A stretch of 64,000 nt of DNA. It comes from Lycium barbarum. Lineage: Eukaryota > Streptophyta > Magnoliopsida > Solanales > Solanaceae. Made by a program: the position numbers and the translations under genes. The notes beneath the pieces were generated by a model. It was not told the origin of the DNA, did no database searches, and saw only the letters and a program-made list of their open reading frames with translations. Positions 24,038 to 37,023 of the stretch are shown here, in pieces (within the stretch, counting starts at the first letter, position 1; the number at the start of each line of letters is the position of its first letter). The stretch lies in assembly GCF_019175385.1 (NCBI RefSeq), contig NC_083337.1, positions 23,382,385-23,446,384 of the forward strand, in the 5' to 3' direction.

Positions 24038-24934
24038 TAAAGTTCAAAAAGAATTCTATTTCACCAAATTTATTTTAAATTAGTCCACTCAATGTCCTAC
24101 ACATATTGAGTGATATTTAAGATATTATAATTATACATACAATTTCTTCATTAAATAAACACTTTAGCTTTCAAAGGACATACAAGCTGACCAACATTTC
24201 GGGAATATTTTCATCAATCAATATTTAGTGTTGTTGCACGGATATCCCTTATCGATTATTATAATAATTATGTTAAAATAATAAACTGTAGATGTTAGTG
24301 GTGCGATCACCTAATATCTAAATTTAATACAATTAGATATTATTAGAACCTTAAAAGACGAGTTCTCTGATATTTTAATTACGGAATCCTGCACTACAAA
24401 GGACTCTTTTCTTTTCTATACTGATAACCAATTTGAGAAAATAATATCTATGAATCAAATAGTAGTCAAATTAAAATTGTTATTTAGAATTGTCTAATAT
24501 TTTGATTTTTGAATCAATAGGACAATATTTAGAAGTTTTCATTTGGTTTGTATTCGAGTGATAGACTCACACATCTTTAAAGTTGTTCTTTTTTAAAGAT
24601 AAATCATCCTATTTTTTAGGAGTTCGATGTTGTATATATATAGGATTACACATATGAACAATTATCTCTTTCACAATCCTTTGAAAAATAACGCATAGCG
24701 GTGGTAATTAGCACCGAAAAGAGTTATACTCCATATCAACTTCTTAGTGGAAATTTTTTGGCGGCTTTTTGTGTCCTGATTTGATATATTTTAGGATTCT
24801 AGGCTATTTACATTCATACGGATAGTGGGTTACTCCAATTTTATCCTGACTTAACTTATATTTTTAAGGGTATAAAAGTCGATCAACATTTAGAGGATAT
24901 TTTCGTCATTCAACAAAATTATTCATGCTTTTAT
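24038..24934. other. AT-rich stretch, nothing recognised
   Basis: No coding frame, terminal repeat or known element identified. Confidence 0.5.
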
Positions 24935-25363
24935 ATGTATACACACACAAAAAAAAAAATAAAAAAAATAACATACCAAGTGAAATCATACAAAGTGGGG
25001 TCTGGGGAGGATAAAGTATGCGCAGACCTTACCCCTACCTTGGAAGGTAGAGAGGCTATTTCCGGGAGACCCTCGGCACAAGGACCAACAATTCAAAATA
25101 ATATAAAAAGCCATGGCAAAACACTATAAAAACATGATAAAGATGTCTGAGAAAAAGGAGTCGTAACTATAACAAATTAGTAAGATAGTGGAAGGACAAG
25201 AAACTACAAAAGATAATACTACGACTACTAGTATGAAAGAATAAGTAGGACAACACCCGACTACCTACTAACCTTCTACACTAATCTGTGTCCTCCATAA
25301 CCTCCTATCTAAGGTCATGTCCTTGGTAAGCTGAACCTGCACCATGTCCCATCTAATCACCTC
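24935..25363 (-). mobile_element. RTE-clade LINE, 3' end (ORF C-terminus and 3' UTR)
   Basis: On the minus strand, from about 25363, the frame reads EVIRWDMVQVQLTKDMTLD then RRLWRTQISVEG and a stop, the typical C-terminus of plant RTE LINEs. The 3' UTR follows and ends with the Solanaceae-type block GCCGAGGGTCTCCCGGAAAT ... TCTACCTTCCAAGGTAGGGG ... CCCCAGACCCC (25080-24998) and a T-rich tail at 24970-24945. The same terminal block also occurs on some plant SINEs, so a SINE was considered, but the coding part in front of it argues for the LINE. The upstream RT part is at 44492-45019. Confidence 0.78.
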
Positions 25364-25710
25364 TAGAATGAGGTGATATTGTTATTGTGATCTGTCGGTG
25401 TTGGGCATTGCAGACTAGTGTTAATCGCATTCATGAATTGTAGCATCTTACTTGTTGTCGTTTGAGAAGAGGATATTCATTCTACTATGGCTTATTGTGT
25501 AGCCTTTTTATTGATATTATTGGTGTGCCCAGGCGTGGTACTTCTGATATTGATTTGATGATTGACATTGAATTCATACATTACATGCATTCTCATCCTT
25601 TATGATATACTGTTAATACATTGATGACAGTTAAGGAAACACTGTTATGAGCCGGGCTCAATTGGATGAGAGTGACGTGAGGATTGATGTCCGATGTTTA
25701 TCCCAAATTT
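25364..25710 (+). mobile_element. Left part of a truncated solo LTR (family B)
   Basis: Plus-strand sequence related to the reverse complement of solo LTR B, for example TGCATTCTCATCCTTTATGA followed by TATACTGTTAA, matching 22500-22470. Its first part is missing: it starts abruptly against the LINE at about 25364 with no TG terminus. It continues beyond element E at 41863. Confidence 0.75.
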
Positions 25711-25715
25711 GAGGA

Positions 25716-27949
25716 TGTAACGACCCTTTTGGTCGTTATGAAAAATGTAGGGTCACCCCACCAAATAGAACCTTCCCAAGGGTAGATCGAGCCAGTAAGA
25801 ACTCGATTTTGTAAGCTTAAGAGCTGAAATTTGACTTGCTTGTGATTGTTGTTTAATTTTGATTGAGTCCGTCGATGGGTGACGTAGGAAATTAGAACTC
25901 CGTTGGGAATTCCGAGGCCATGGGAGGATTTGTATGATGTTTTTATGTCTGGGTGCATGTCTTGTTTGTGTTTGTGAGGCCTCGGATGAAATGTGAAGTG
26001 AAAGGGGGGGGGGGGGGGGGGAATTGGACAAAGTAGAGCCCACTGCCCAAATGGCACCGCAATGGCGGTACCACTATAGCGGTGGACTGACCACTCCCAG
26101 CGGCCAGCCATTTCTCTTGTGGCCACTGTGGCGAGCGATTGCTCGCTACGGCGATACCGCTATAGTGGTGAGCGGATTTCTATTGGGTTCGCTATAACAG
26201 TCACTTGGCCGCTATAGCGGTGAAATGACTATAGGTAAGTTTATGGCTCTTAAGAGGTAAGTTTCATTTATTCCTTCCAACCATTCCGTATCATCTTCAT
26301 GATTATCATCACTCTTGTGGGTCTTCAATGGTGGAATTGTAGTATAAACCCTAGAAATTGTTAAACCTTCTAAAGTTGATGGGTTATGGTTATTATCTAG
26401 AGGCTTGGATTAGTTTCTCTTAATCATGAATTGAATCCTTAGAGCCATAAACTAAGTGAATTAAGACCTAGGGTTCTATAAAAATGGTATCTTGATTATG
26501 AAAACTGCTTGTAGTAGGAATATTGATAGAATATTGTTACAATTTGATTATTAGTGATTACTAAGGCCCTTGATAGGTTGATTTACACCTAGAAAATCAT
26601 CCACCCATTGGAATAGGGGTAAAGGGAAGGGTATGCTTGCATTGGTACTTGTGATTTGAGATATTGTGACTCATTGAGCTTTCTATTTCTAGACTTTGAG
26701 CGTTCTGAGGCTTTAAGAAAAGGCGAAGTTGTAGCGGAGTGGCGTGCGTTGTTTCAGCTCTACGTTTGAGGTAGGTTACGATCTACTTGAGTTAGACTTT
26801 TGTTAGTTGATTGTATGTTTTGTGAATTCTTTAGGAGAAAGCATGTCTAGTTTTCATGCATGATAGTGTGTGGTTGAATTCTTATGTGAATGCGATTGAG
26901 TGATTGTGTAGGCTTCGTGCCACTATTCCTGTGTGTTAAATATGTAGTGGATGTGTTTGTGATAAGAAGCTAATATAATCTTCTCGGTGATATTGTGATA
27001 TGGAATGGTGGCTTAAGCATTGATAGCGAGAAGGTAAGAAACACTCTCCTGTGAAGAGGTATGGGAAGGCACAAATGTGACCTAGATTATGGGCTCGTGG
27101 TCCGAGGTTACTTTCGGAAACGAGAGGTATATTGATATGGCCCGTGTCCGAGGTTCGTTCCGGAGCGAAGGTTTATGCTCAGGTCTGAGGAGTGGATCCA
27201 GAACGAGTGGTACATGGACACCATGGGTCCCCTGCAGGTCATGACTACTGAGCAATGACATCAGTTAGCATGTATGTACAGTGAGTATGGTTTGTGTGGT
27301 AACTTATTTCCTTTGTGGCTTCTGTTGATTGTGATTTTTGATATCTTGGTGAATTGTTTGTGATTATCGTTGGTTGACTTGTTGTGGTCTGTTGATATTC
27401 GTGTCTGTTGGCTAGCTTGTTTATTCTATTGATTTTCTGAGATATGCATGATACTAATCTTAGTCGGCCTATGATATCTACCGGTACACAGTGTTTGTAC
27501 TGATACTACCTTGCTGCATTCTTTGAGTGCAGATTGTGATACGGAGATTGCTACCTGCCCTCACATCTACCGTTGAGGAGGTTTGTTGACAGATTTAGAG
27601 TGAGCTTCTATCCATGCCAGACCACCCGAAGATCTTCCTCTTATGATGTCTTTTCCTATTCTGAACATTATTGATATTTATTAGACAGATTTCATTCCTT
27701 AGACACGTTTTAGATTAGAGTCCTGGATAGATGACTTTCGAATTTTGGGGATTTTGTAATAGTTAGAACTTTCGCACTTATTTCAGTATTTTATGGCATT
27801 ACTTATTTTTTTTAACTTTATGCTTGAATGAGCAATAACTAACTAACTTGATTAATATAAAATCAGACTTGAATGAATAGATGATTGTGTGTTGGTTCAC
27901 CCACTAAGAGTTAGTGTGGGTGCCAGTCATGGCGGGTTGGGTCGTGACA
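25716..27949 (+). repeat. Element E 5' LTR
   Basis: 2,234 bp, TGTAACGACCC to GGTCGTGACA. Contains an 18-G run (26004-26021) absent from the sister LTR, a patch of CGCTATAGCGG-type palindromes (26048-26223) and, compared with the 3' LTR, lacks roughly 110-130 bp after about 26235. Confidence 0.93.
26004..26021 (+). repeat. Poly-G tract of 18
   Basis: An uninterrupted G run in the E 5' LTR; the 3' LTR has AAGAGAGGAAAACTGG at this point. Could be a slippage expansion or an assembly artefact. Confidence 0.9.
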
Positions 27950-27953
27950 AAAT

Positions 27954-27964
27954 TGGTATCAGAG
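27954..27964 (+). other. Element E primer-binding site
   Basis: TGGTATCAGAG, 4 bp after the 5' LTR end, complementary to initiator Met tRNA. Confidence 0.88.
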
Positions 27965-28171
27965 TTTTAGGTTTGTCGATCTCGTCGTACCAGGACATGT
28001 TTAGCAGAGTCTTGCGGATCGGTACGGAGATATCTGTACTTATCTTCGAGAGGCTACCGAACACTAGGAAAACTCTTTTATCTTTCTTTCTTTCTTTCCT
28101 TCGTGCTACTTGATTCCAATTGGTATCTGCTGATTCAAATTGGTATCTAACTGTCTTTCACTCTCTCGCAG

Positions 28172-31100
28172 ATGGCAAAAACACGAGCGGCAGCGACTAG
28201 AGAAAGAAGTGGAGGCAGAGGAGCTGGTAGAGGGGCGGCCCCAGCTGGGGACGGCGTCCCAGTTGTTGATCTTGTACCTCCAGTGGTTCCTAACGAGCCA
28301 GCGAGAGACGCAGCCGCACCAGCCCAGCCAGTGGCAATAGCAGTTCCGCCAGGAGCTGCAGCTGCTCAGGGCATACTGGATGCTATGGCACAGGTGCCAC
28401 ATTGGTTGCGTGGGTTAGCACAGGCCGAAGCCATACCAGCTGCTCCAGCAGGTAGGGGCGCAGGAGTTGCATCCCCAGGTCTGGATAGAGTATAGGCTCT
28501 GGGGGTTCAACATGCCGCAATAGTGGAACCTCGCTTGGAGGAAGTTTCGGGATCTGAGGCCTATCCGAGGCCAGTTGCAGGGCCAGTGATGACTGGCGAA
28601 GAGCATGATATGTTTTGGAGGTTCACTAAAATGAAGCCTCCTGTATTCTATGATACTGAGTCAGATGATGCATATGAGTTCATCATCGACGGTCACGAGA
28701 GGCTCCATAAGATGGGGGCTATGGACAAGTACGGGGTAGAGTTTGTGACCTTCCAGTTCTTGAGTGATGCCGAGCTGTGATGGAGGGCCTATGTGGAGTG
28801 TAGGCCAGCTGGGTCTTCTCCGTTGACTTGGGTTCAGTTCTCTTCTGTGTTTTTGGATAAGTACGTCCCGCGTACTCAGGGGGACCGAAGGAAGGATGAG
28901 TTCGCTAATATTGAGCAGGGGAACTCGTCTGTTGCTGTGTACAAGTCCCGTTTGCACTCCCTGTCCCGATATGCTCTGTCATGACCTAACTAGGGGGCCA
29001 TGACGGGTATCCGGAGCTGACTATCGAGCACCACTCATTACGCTAATCATCATACCCATCCTGGACACACATAATCTCCAAGGTAATACATATATATACA
29101 TAAGCCCTTACGGCTACAAAATGATATACAAAAACATACATTGATGTATCTATGAGACAACTACTACCCATGCATACGTATCTACGAGCCTTTACTGGAG
29201 TGCTGAGACATAAGGACAGGATAGGACCTCGCCGTGCCCAAATATGTACACAAAAGAATGTATCAACAAATGGCACCTCTGGAGTAGTGGAGGGCTCTTG
29301 TGAATCTGCTGAGTAACTCCTATAAATCTGAGCCGCCTCCCTGCCTACCTGTGGGCATGAACATAGCGTCCAAAAAGAAAGGACGTCAGTACGAACAATG
29401 TACTGAGTATGTAAGGCATGAACAATAATAACATGTCGAAGAGATAAGGAAACATAAAGTAAGGAAGCAAACTGCAACTGAAAGCCTCTTAAGGCAGAAT
29501 CATGCATGCTAACTTACATCATAAACAACATCATACCGTTTATGTATATATACAAGCTGCCCGACTATATAGGTATGGTGTGATCATCATTAGCCCGCGT
29601 CCGGGGTAACCATCTCATGCGGCCCACTAGTGGTGTCTGCCCATGCCATCTGGACATGGTGTATATGCCGCCCGCCTTAGCGGTGTCTGCCCGGCCATGT
29701 AGGCGCGGTGTAATCTCATCATTATATACTTATCATAAAGCATGCATAAGAACTCAAGTGAAATCTACAACTCTAGTGGGGTGACGCAATGTCGAGAACC
29801 CCTGATTCCATTATGGAGTAGTCACGATCAGCATGTCTCACCTTGAAGGAACTAGCATTATAAGGTGAGCCTAAGAACAATGAATGACATCAAGGAATCA
29901 TATAAGGATCAATAACTTCATAAGACTATCATATCATAAGCTTTTGAGTCTCTAGACTTAGATTCATCATCATCATTGTCATATTCATAACACATCTCTT
30001 ATCTTCATCTCATGAAAAGCTCTTAACACTCATAGGCTTATAGTTTCCAGAATATAAAAAAGTCATGGAAAGATAAAGGAAGTCATGTTGTAGGAATCAT
30101 GTCTTAGAGAAGAAGGGACTAGCCTTACATACCTTTACGTCACTCTAACTTTACCGACTAAGTGCTCCCCTCCAATACTCACAATTCTACATTTAAGAGA
30201 ATTCGTACCAAATTAGATAATCGGAAACATACTTAAAGCTAAACTAAGGCGACTAATGGCTAACGAAAATTGGGTAGCACTTCCTTTGTTTCTACAACGT
30301 TCTCCATATAATAACCAACTTCCGAACATCAATAACAACACTACAATATCGTAATCAATGATCTTCACCGAGTTATACATCATTCAATTCTCACAATTCT
30401 ATTTCAAAGTCATCCATAACCATAGCTATAATATAGCACCATATTCATCCTCATATAATACCTCTTTAACATCATCTATATCATTTATAACAAGATTATA
30501 CTCATAACACTTCAAGAACTATGATTCAAGTCAGGTTACTATTCAAGAATATGATTATTCCCATATTTGAACTCCATATTCTACTTTCTTCCTCAATTCA
30601 AGTCTTTTAAACATTCAATATTCTTAACAACATGGAATGATCACAAAACTCACCTTTGATTATGTAGGAATGGGCTTTGGATGGAAATACTTCATTTAGA
30701 GAAAACCCTAACTCCAATTCCAAAGGAATTTCTAGCTTCCATGGACCCTAGTAAGCACCTATATACTTGATTTCCCTTGATTAGTGGTGTTTGATCTTTG
30801 ATTTCTCTTGAGTTTATGTTGGTGAAGAGTATGGAATAATCTAGAGTTCTTGAGAGAAGTGGAGAAGTTGGAAAAATGAGAAATTAGAAGGGGGAACTTA
30901 TATTTATACTTGGAAAATAACTCAGCCCGATGGGATTATACGGACCCTTATACGGTCCGTATAAGTGACTGTATTCCACCATCAGGGATTGTCCCATTTC
31001 TGTAAGGTTATACGGACCCTTATACAGACCGTATAAGTGGTCGTATAACTCCATTTTTCCGAAGTTAATCTCGTCATTTCATTTGATCTCCAATCCTTAT

Positions 31101-31831
31101 GGAACCTTCTTAACACTTGTTTAACACTTCATTGATAATCTAAATATCCTCATAACTCTTCTCCAAGGCATTAACAATCACTCCTTAACTCGATAGTTGC
31201 AAAATCTTCCCCAAACACCACTTATGCCTCACCTTCCTTTGACGAACTTAGTCTCACTAATTCACATCACTTCGAAGTCTTATCGTATGCACTTTCAGGC
31301 CACCAAATACCCTTCTTATAATCATAAGGGCCTCATGTTCACCTTAAGCTTGCGTTACCGCGCAATGACATGAAATTTCCGAGGTGTGACATACTTTTCA
31401 GTTGCTGCCCACTGAGGGGGAGAGGATCCGGCGATTCGTGAAGGGATTGAACACTGAACTTTAGCTATCAGCTCTTCAGCTTATAGCCACTGGAGCTTTA
31501 TTCCAGGAGATAGTGGAGCATGTCTGTGTTGTTGAGGGCATTAAGCAGGAGATTCACGCGAAGCAGGTAGAGAAGAAGGCCTGAAGGGGTGGGATTTTCA
31601 GCAACTCCTTCTTGAGGGATCAGAGTTTGCAATTATATTTAGGGCGTCCGGTTCAGTCCGCGATGCAGGTGTCAGCTGGGGGCCCATCAGGGGAAAATTA
31701 TCAGGCTTCTGGTCAGCATGGAGGTTGTACTGCTTCATCAGCTTCTGTTCAGTGACCAACGCTAGACCGTGCATGTTATGAGTGTGGTGAGATAGGTCAC
31801 ATCAGAAGGTATTTCCCCATACTTAGACAGA
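28172..31831 (+). pseudogene. Element E gag, split by a solo LTR
   Basis: Starts at ATG 28172 (MAKTRAAATRERSGG, an Ala/Pro/Arg-rich N-terminus). A stop at 28493-28495 separates it from the capsid core: FWRFTKMKPPVFYDTESDDA, then a stop near 28778, then FLDKYVPRTQGDRRKDEF and SLHSLSRYA ending at the solo LTR (28977). After the insertion (31392) it continues with LLPTEGERIRRFVKGLN and a stop, and reaches a zinc knuckle near 31777 that reads CYECGEIGHIRRYF: the last Cys is replaced by Tyr or Phe, so zinc binding is lost. At least six in-frame stops are visible. Confidence 0.87.
28977..31391 (-). mobile_element. Solo LTR in element E gag
   Basis: 2,415 bp from TGTCATGACC to GGTGTGACA; minus orientation (starts TGTCACACCTCGGAAATTTC), related to the Tekay LTR type. 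Flanks are TGCTC (28972-28976) and TACTT (31392-31396), which agree at three of five positions; the two differences are transitions, so I read them as a decayed TSD. It disrupts gag between RYA and the following segment. A patch of TTATACGG..CCGTATAA palindromes lies at 30935-31046. Confidence 0.85.
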
Positions 31832-32060
31832 GTGGGCAGGGGACTTAGTATCAGGCTCCCCAAGCTCTATTTATACTAGATCGAGGGGGTAGGATCGCGC
31901 ACCGGTAGGGCGGGGCGGCCATACTGCAGGTAGGGGTGGTGCCCAGCATAACCAAGGCGGTCCTCAGGCAGGTAGAGGCGGATAGCAGCCTGGTAGGGGC
32001 GGGGCTCAGACTGATCATGGTAATCGCGGTGGTTCACAGGCTATAGGAGGGTGCAATCAT

Positions 32061-32774
32061 TTGTACTCTTTCCCAGGTAGACCTGAGGCTGAGGCCTCCG
32101 ATGCGGTTATTACAGGTACTATCTCAGTCTATGACCAGATGGCTTCTGTTTTGTTTGACCCTGGCTTTACTTTTTCTTATGTGTCTACATATTTTACTGT
32201 GGGTTTAGATATGGTGTGTGATACTCTTGATGTTCCTATTTATGTATCTACTCCAGTTGGGGATTCAGTTATGGTAGATAGAGTCTAGCTATCTTGTGCG
32301 ACTACTTTTATGGGGTATAGTACTTGGGCAGATTTGATGATCTTAGATATGGTTGATTTCGATGTCATTTTGGGCATGAGTTGGTTGTCCTCGCATTATG
32401 CTATACTAGATTGTCATTCTAAGACCGTTACCTTAGCCATGCCTGGGGCACCTAGACTTGAGTGGAAGAGTAATCTTAGTCCCTTCCCTAAGAAAGTTAT
32501 ATCCTTTGTTCGTGCTAGGAATCTAGTGGAGAAGGGTTATTTAGCTTACTTTGCCCATATTCGTGACACTAGTACAGATACTCTATCTATTGATTCGGTT
32601 CCAGTGGTACGCGAGTTTGCGGATGTGTTCCCTACGGACTTGCCTGGTATGCCACCGGATCGTGATATTGATTTCAGGATTGATTTAGAACCAGGGACTC
32701 GTCCTATATCTATTCCACCTTATAGGATGGCACCAGCAGAGCTCAGGGAGTTGAAAGAGCAGTTACAATTCTGA
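32061..32774 (+). pseudogene. Element E aspartic protease and linker
   Basis: Protease active-site region VLFDPGFTFSYVS (near 32150; the family usually has DPGST), DMVDFDVILGMSWL, then the RT linker FADVFPTDLPGMPPDRDIDF. A stop at 32286-32288 and a frame change after about 32768 interrupt it. Confidence 0.87.
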
Positions 32775-34104
32775 ATAAGGGGTTTATTCGCCCGAGTTCC
32801 TCTTCGTGGGGTGCTCCTATATTGTTTGTTAAGAAGAAGGACGGGTCTATGCGTTTGTGTATTGATTACTGTCAACCGAATAAGGTAACTATCCGGAATA
32901 AGTATCCCATTCCCCATATTGACGACTTGTTTGATCAATTACAGGGAGCTTCTGTGTTCTCTAAGATTGATTTGAGGTCTGGGTATCACCAGTTGAAGAT
33001 CCGGGCGGAGGATATTCCTAAGATAGCTTTTCGGACCAAGTATGGATACTACGAGTTCTTTGTTATGTCTTTTGGGCTTACTAATGCCCCAGCTGCATTC
33101 ATGAATTTGATGAATAGTGTGTTTAAGCCCTATTTGGACTCTTTCATAATAGTGTTCATTGATGATATCCTGGTGTACTCTAGAAGAAAGGAAGAGCATG
33201 AGAAACATTTGAGCATTGCTCTTGAGGTATTGCGGGAGAAGGAGTTGTATGCTAAATTCTCCAAGTGTGAGTTCTGGTTGTCTTCTGTGTCTTTCTTGGG
33301 GCATGTTATTTCGAAGGAAGGTATTATGGTAGATCCTCAGAAAATTCAGGCAGTCAGGGAGTGGGGTAGGCCCATATCAGTGACAGAGATCCGTAGCTTC
33401 GTGGGTCTGGCTAGCTACTATCGTCGGTTTGTGAAAGGGTTTGCCTCTATTGCTTCTCATTTGACCCGCATGACTCAGAAGGAAGTATCGTTTCAGTGGT
33501 TCAACGAGTGTGAAGAGAGCTTTCAAAAGCTCAAGACCTTGTTCACTACGACACTGATTCTAGCATTGCCCATGGAGGGCAAGGATTTTGTTGTGTATTA
33601 TGATGCTTCACGTTCTATTTTGGGTGTTGTTTTGATACAGGAAAAGAAGGTGATTGCCTATGCGTCTTGGCAGTTAAAAGTGCCTGAGAAGAACTATCCT
33701 ACTCATGACTTAGAGTTGGCAGCGGTGGTGTTTGCATTGAAAATATGGAGACACTACTTGTATGGTGTCCATTGTGAGGTGTACACAGACCATCGCAGTT
33801 TGCAGCATGTGTTCACTTAGAGGGATCTGAACTCTAGGCAGCAGAGATGGATAGAAATGCTGGAAAACTATGACATCACCATTCTATATCTTCCTGGTAA
33901 GGCAAATGTAATGGCTGACGCCCTGAGGAGGAAGTTGGCTAGTATAGGAAGTCTAGCTCGTTTGATTTCTTTAGAGCGTCCGTTGGCTAGAGAGGTTCAG
34001 ACTCTGGCTAACAGTTTTATGAGGCTGGATATTTCCAACACAAATAGGGTATTGGATTGTGTTGAGGCTCGATCGTCATTTTTAGAGAAGATTAAGGCTA
34101 AGTA
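32775..34104 (+). pseudogene. Element E reverse transcriptase and RNase H
   Basis: Open from 32822 to 33820: [31 protein letters not shown], catalytic box [10 protein letters not shown] (FIDD at 33154-33165), [11 protein letters not shown], then RNase H with [20 protein letters not shown] and [10 protein letters not shown], a stop at 33818-33820, and YLPGKANVMADALR. The catalytic acids are present. A frameshift just before 32790 separates it from the linker. Confidence 0.9.
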
Positions 34105-35510
34105 GTTTGAGGATGCTAAGCTGTGCAAAATACGTAATAAGGTGTTGCATGCTGAGGCCAAAGAGGCCGTGATTATTGAGGAAGGCATGATGCGAAGCAA
34201 AGGGAGAGTATGTGTGCCACGTGTGGGTGATTTTATCAAGACCATTCTAACAGAGGCTCATAGTTAGAGGTATCCTATTTATCCTGGCTCTACAAAGATG
34301 TATCGTTATTTGAGGTGACATTATTGGTGGACTAGGATGAATCGTGATATAGTAGAGTTTGTTGCTCAGTGTATGAATTGCCAACAGGTGAAGTATGAGC
34401 ATCAGAAACCTGGGGGTACACTTCAGAGGATGCCCATTCCTGAGTGGAAGTGGGAAAGAATAGCTATGGATTTCGTGGTGGGTCTTCCGAAGACGTTGGG
34501 AAAGTTTGACTCCATTTGGGTTATTGTTGACAACTAAGTCTGCCCATTTTATTCCAGTGAAGATAACTTATGATGCGGAGAAACTGGCTATAATCTACAT
34601 GCGTGAGGTGGTTAGGCTTCATGGGGTTCCTATCTCCATTGTGTCCGACAGGGGCACAACGTTCACATCTAAATTTTGGGAGTGTTTGCATGAGTAGTTG
34701 GGTATGAGGTTGGATCTTAGTACAGCGTTCCACCCACAGTTTGACGGGCAGTTTGAATGAACTATTCAGGTCCTTGAAGATATTCTTCGTGCGTGTGTGT
34801 TTTACTTTGGTGGACATTGGGACCAGTTCTTACCTTTGGCTAAATTTGCATATAACAATAGCTACGACTCGAGTATCGATATGGCTCCGTTTGAGGTATT
34901 GTATGAGAGGAGGTGTAGGTCTCCTATTGGATGGTTCGATACCTTTCAGGTGAGGCCGTAGGGCACTGATCTTCTGAGGGAGTCCCTAGAGAATGTAAAG
35001 GTGATCCAAGCTAAGATCCTAGCAGCTCAGAGTAGGCAAAAGGAGTATGCGGACCGCAAGGTTCGAGATCTTGAGTTTGGAGAGGGAGAGCAAGTGTTGC
35101 TGAAGGTCTCACCCATGAAGGGTGTGATGAGGTTTGAAAAGAAGGGCAGACTTAGCCCGAGGTACATTGGGCCGCTTGAGATCCTCAAGCGTGTGGGGGA
35201 GGTGGCTTATAAGTTGGATTTGCCTCCGGTTTTGTCAGTGTTCATTCGGTTTTTCATGGTTCGATGTTGAAGAGGTACTACGGGGATGGTTCATACATAA
35301 TCCGTTAGGATTCGGGGTTATTAGATGAGAATATGTCATATAAGAAGGAGCCCGTTACCATCTTAGATAGGGATGTTCGCAAGTTGAGGTCCAAGGAAAT
35401 AGCCTCTGTTAAAGTTCAGTGGAAGAATCGTCCGGTGGAGGAAGCTACTTGGGAAATCGAATCTGATATGCGTAGCAAGTATCCTTAGCTTTTCGCCGAG
35501 ATGGGTAATT
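34105..35510 (+). pseudogene. Element E integrase and chromodomain remnant
   Basis: Zinc-binding part VAQCMNCQQVK, core with WERIAMDFVVGLPK, a frame change near 34534 that removes part of the usual VDRLTKSAHF, VSDRGTTFTSKFW, HPQFDGQFE followed by a stop, FAYNNSYDSSI, then VSPMKGVMRFEKKGRLSPRY. A chromodomain-like tail follows after a further frame change: IASVKVQWKNRPVEEATWEI and SKYP then a stop (about 35397-35488). Stops near 34266, 34698, 34759, 34960 and 35268. Confidence 0.87.
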
Positions 35511-35532
35511 TCTCCTAGTTTCTTATCTTTGT

Positions 35533-35569
35533 CCGTTTGGGGATGAACGGTATTTTAATTGGTATATGA
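35533..35569 (+). other. Element E stem-loop before the 3' LTR
   Basis: CCGTT (35533-35537) and AACGG (35546-35550) form a short stem around TGGGGATG, then 19 bp to the 3' LTR. The position resembles the stem-loop of Tekay-1 and Tekay-2. I see no clean polypurine tract here. Confidence 0.5.
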
Positions 35570-37023
35570 TGTAACGACCCTTCCGGTCGTTATGAAAAAT
35601 GTTGGGTCACCCACCAAATAGAACCTTCCCAAGGGTAGAACGAGCCAGTAAGAACTCCATTTTGTAAGCTTAAGAGCTGAAATTTGACTTGCTTGTGATT
35701 GTTGTTTAATTTTAATTAAGTCCGTCGGGGGGTGACGTAGGATATTAGAACTCCGTTGGGAATTCCGAGGCCATGGGTGGATTCGTATGATATTTTTATG
35801 TCTGGGTGCATGTTTTGTTTGTGTTTGTGAGGCCTCGAATGAAATGTGGAGTGCAAGAGAGGAAAACTGGACAAAGTCGAGCTCACTGCCCAAATGGCAC
35901 CGCTGCGGCGGTGGGAGTACCGCTGCAGCGGCAAGCTGACTGCTCCTAGCGGCCAGCTATTTTTCTTATGGCCGTTGTGGCGAGCGATTACTCATGATGG
36001 CAATACCACTATAGCGGGGAATGGACAGCTATAGCGGCCCCGCTATAGCGGTGAGCAGATTTCTGTTAGGTCTGCTATAGCGGTCATTTAGACGCTATAG
36101 CAGTGAAACGACCGTCGCAGCGGTCGACCGGGGGATAGAATCCGTGTTTTAAAGACTTAGTCTCATATTCTTTATTCATAATATCCCAACACAGTTCCCC
36201 ATAAGCACCTAGGGTGAAATTTCAAGCTAGGGAAGAAAACTCTTGAGAGGTAAGTTTCATTTATTCCTTCCAACCATTCTGTATCATCTTCATGGTTATC
36301 ATCACTCTTGTGGGTCTTCAATGGTGGAATTGTAATAAAAACCCTAGAAATTGTTAAACCTTCTAAACTTGATGGGTTATGGTTATTATCATTTATTTAT
36401 GATCTAGAGGCTTGGATTAGTTTCTCTTAATCATGAATTGAATCCTTAAAGCCATAAACTAAGTGAATTGAGACCTAGGGTTCTATAAAAATGGTATCTT
36501 GACTATGAAAAATGCTTGTAGTAGGAATATTGATAGAATATTGTTACAATTTGATTATTAGTGATTACTAAGGCCCTTGATTGGTTGATTTACACCTAGA
36601 AAATCATCCACCTATTGGAATGGGGTAAAGGGAAGGGTATGCTTGCATTGGTACTTGTGATTTGAGATATTGTGACTCATTGAGCCTTCTATTTCTAGAC
36701 TTTGAGCGTTCTGAGGCTTTAAGGAAAGGAAAAGCTGTAGCGGAGTGACTTGCGTTGTTCCAGCTCTACGTTTGAGGTAGGTTATGATCTACTTGAGTTA
36801 GACTTTGGTTAGTTGATTGTATGTTTTGAGAATTCTTTTGGAGAAAGCATGCCTAGTTTTCATGCATGATAGTGTGTGGTTGAATTCTTATGTGAATGCG
36901 ATTGAGTGATTGTGTAGGCTTTGTGCCACTATTCCTGTGTGTTAAATATGTAGTGGATATGTTTGTGATGAGAAGCTAATATAATCTTCTCGGTGATATT
37001 GTGATATGAAATGGTGGCTTAAG

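Noticed and set aside
20518..24300. Similarity of 20518-20540 and 24268-24290 as terminal repeats of a larger element
   Set aside because: The match is short, AT-rich and diverged, and has no TSD.
25000..25085. A SINE in reverse orientation (block with TCTGGGGAGG, CTTACCCCTACC)
   Set aside because: This block is also the 3' end of Solanaceae RTE LINEs, and RTE coding sequence lies directly in front of it.
25698..26126. A 142-codon minus-strand frame and its relative at 35555-35934
   Set aside because: They lie wholly in the element E LTRs, do not agree in frame between the two LTRs, and contain a poly-Pro run from the G tract.
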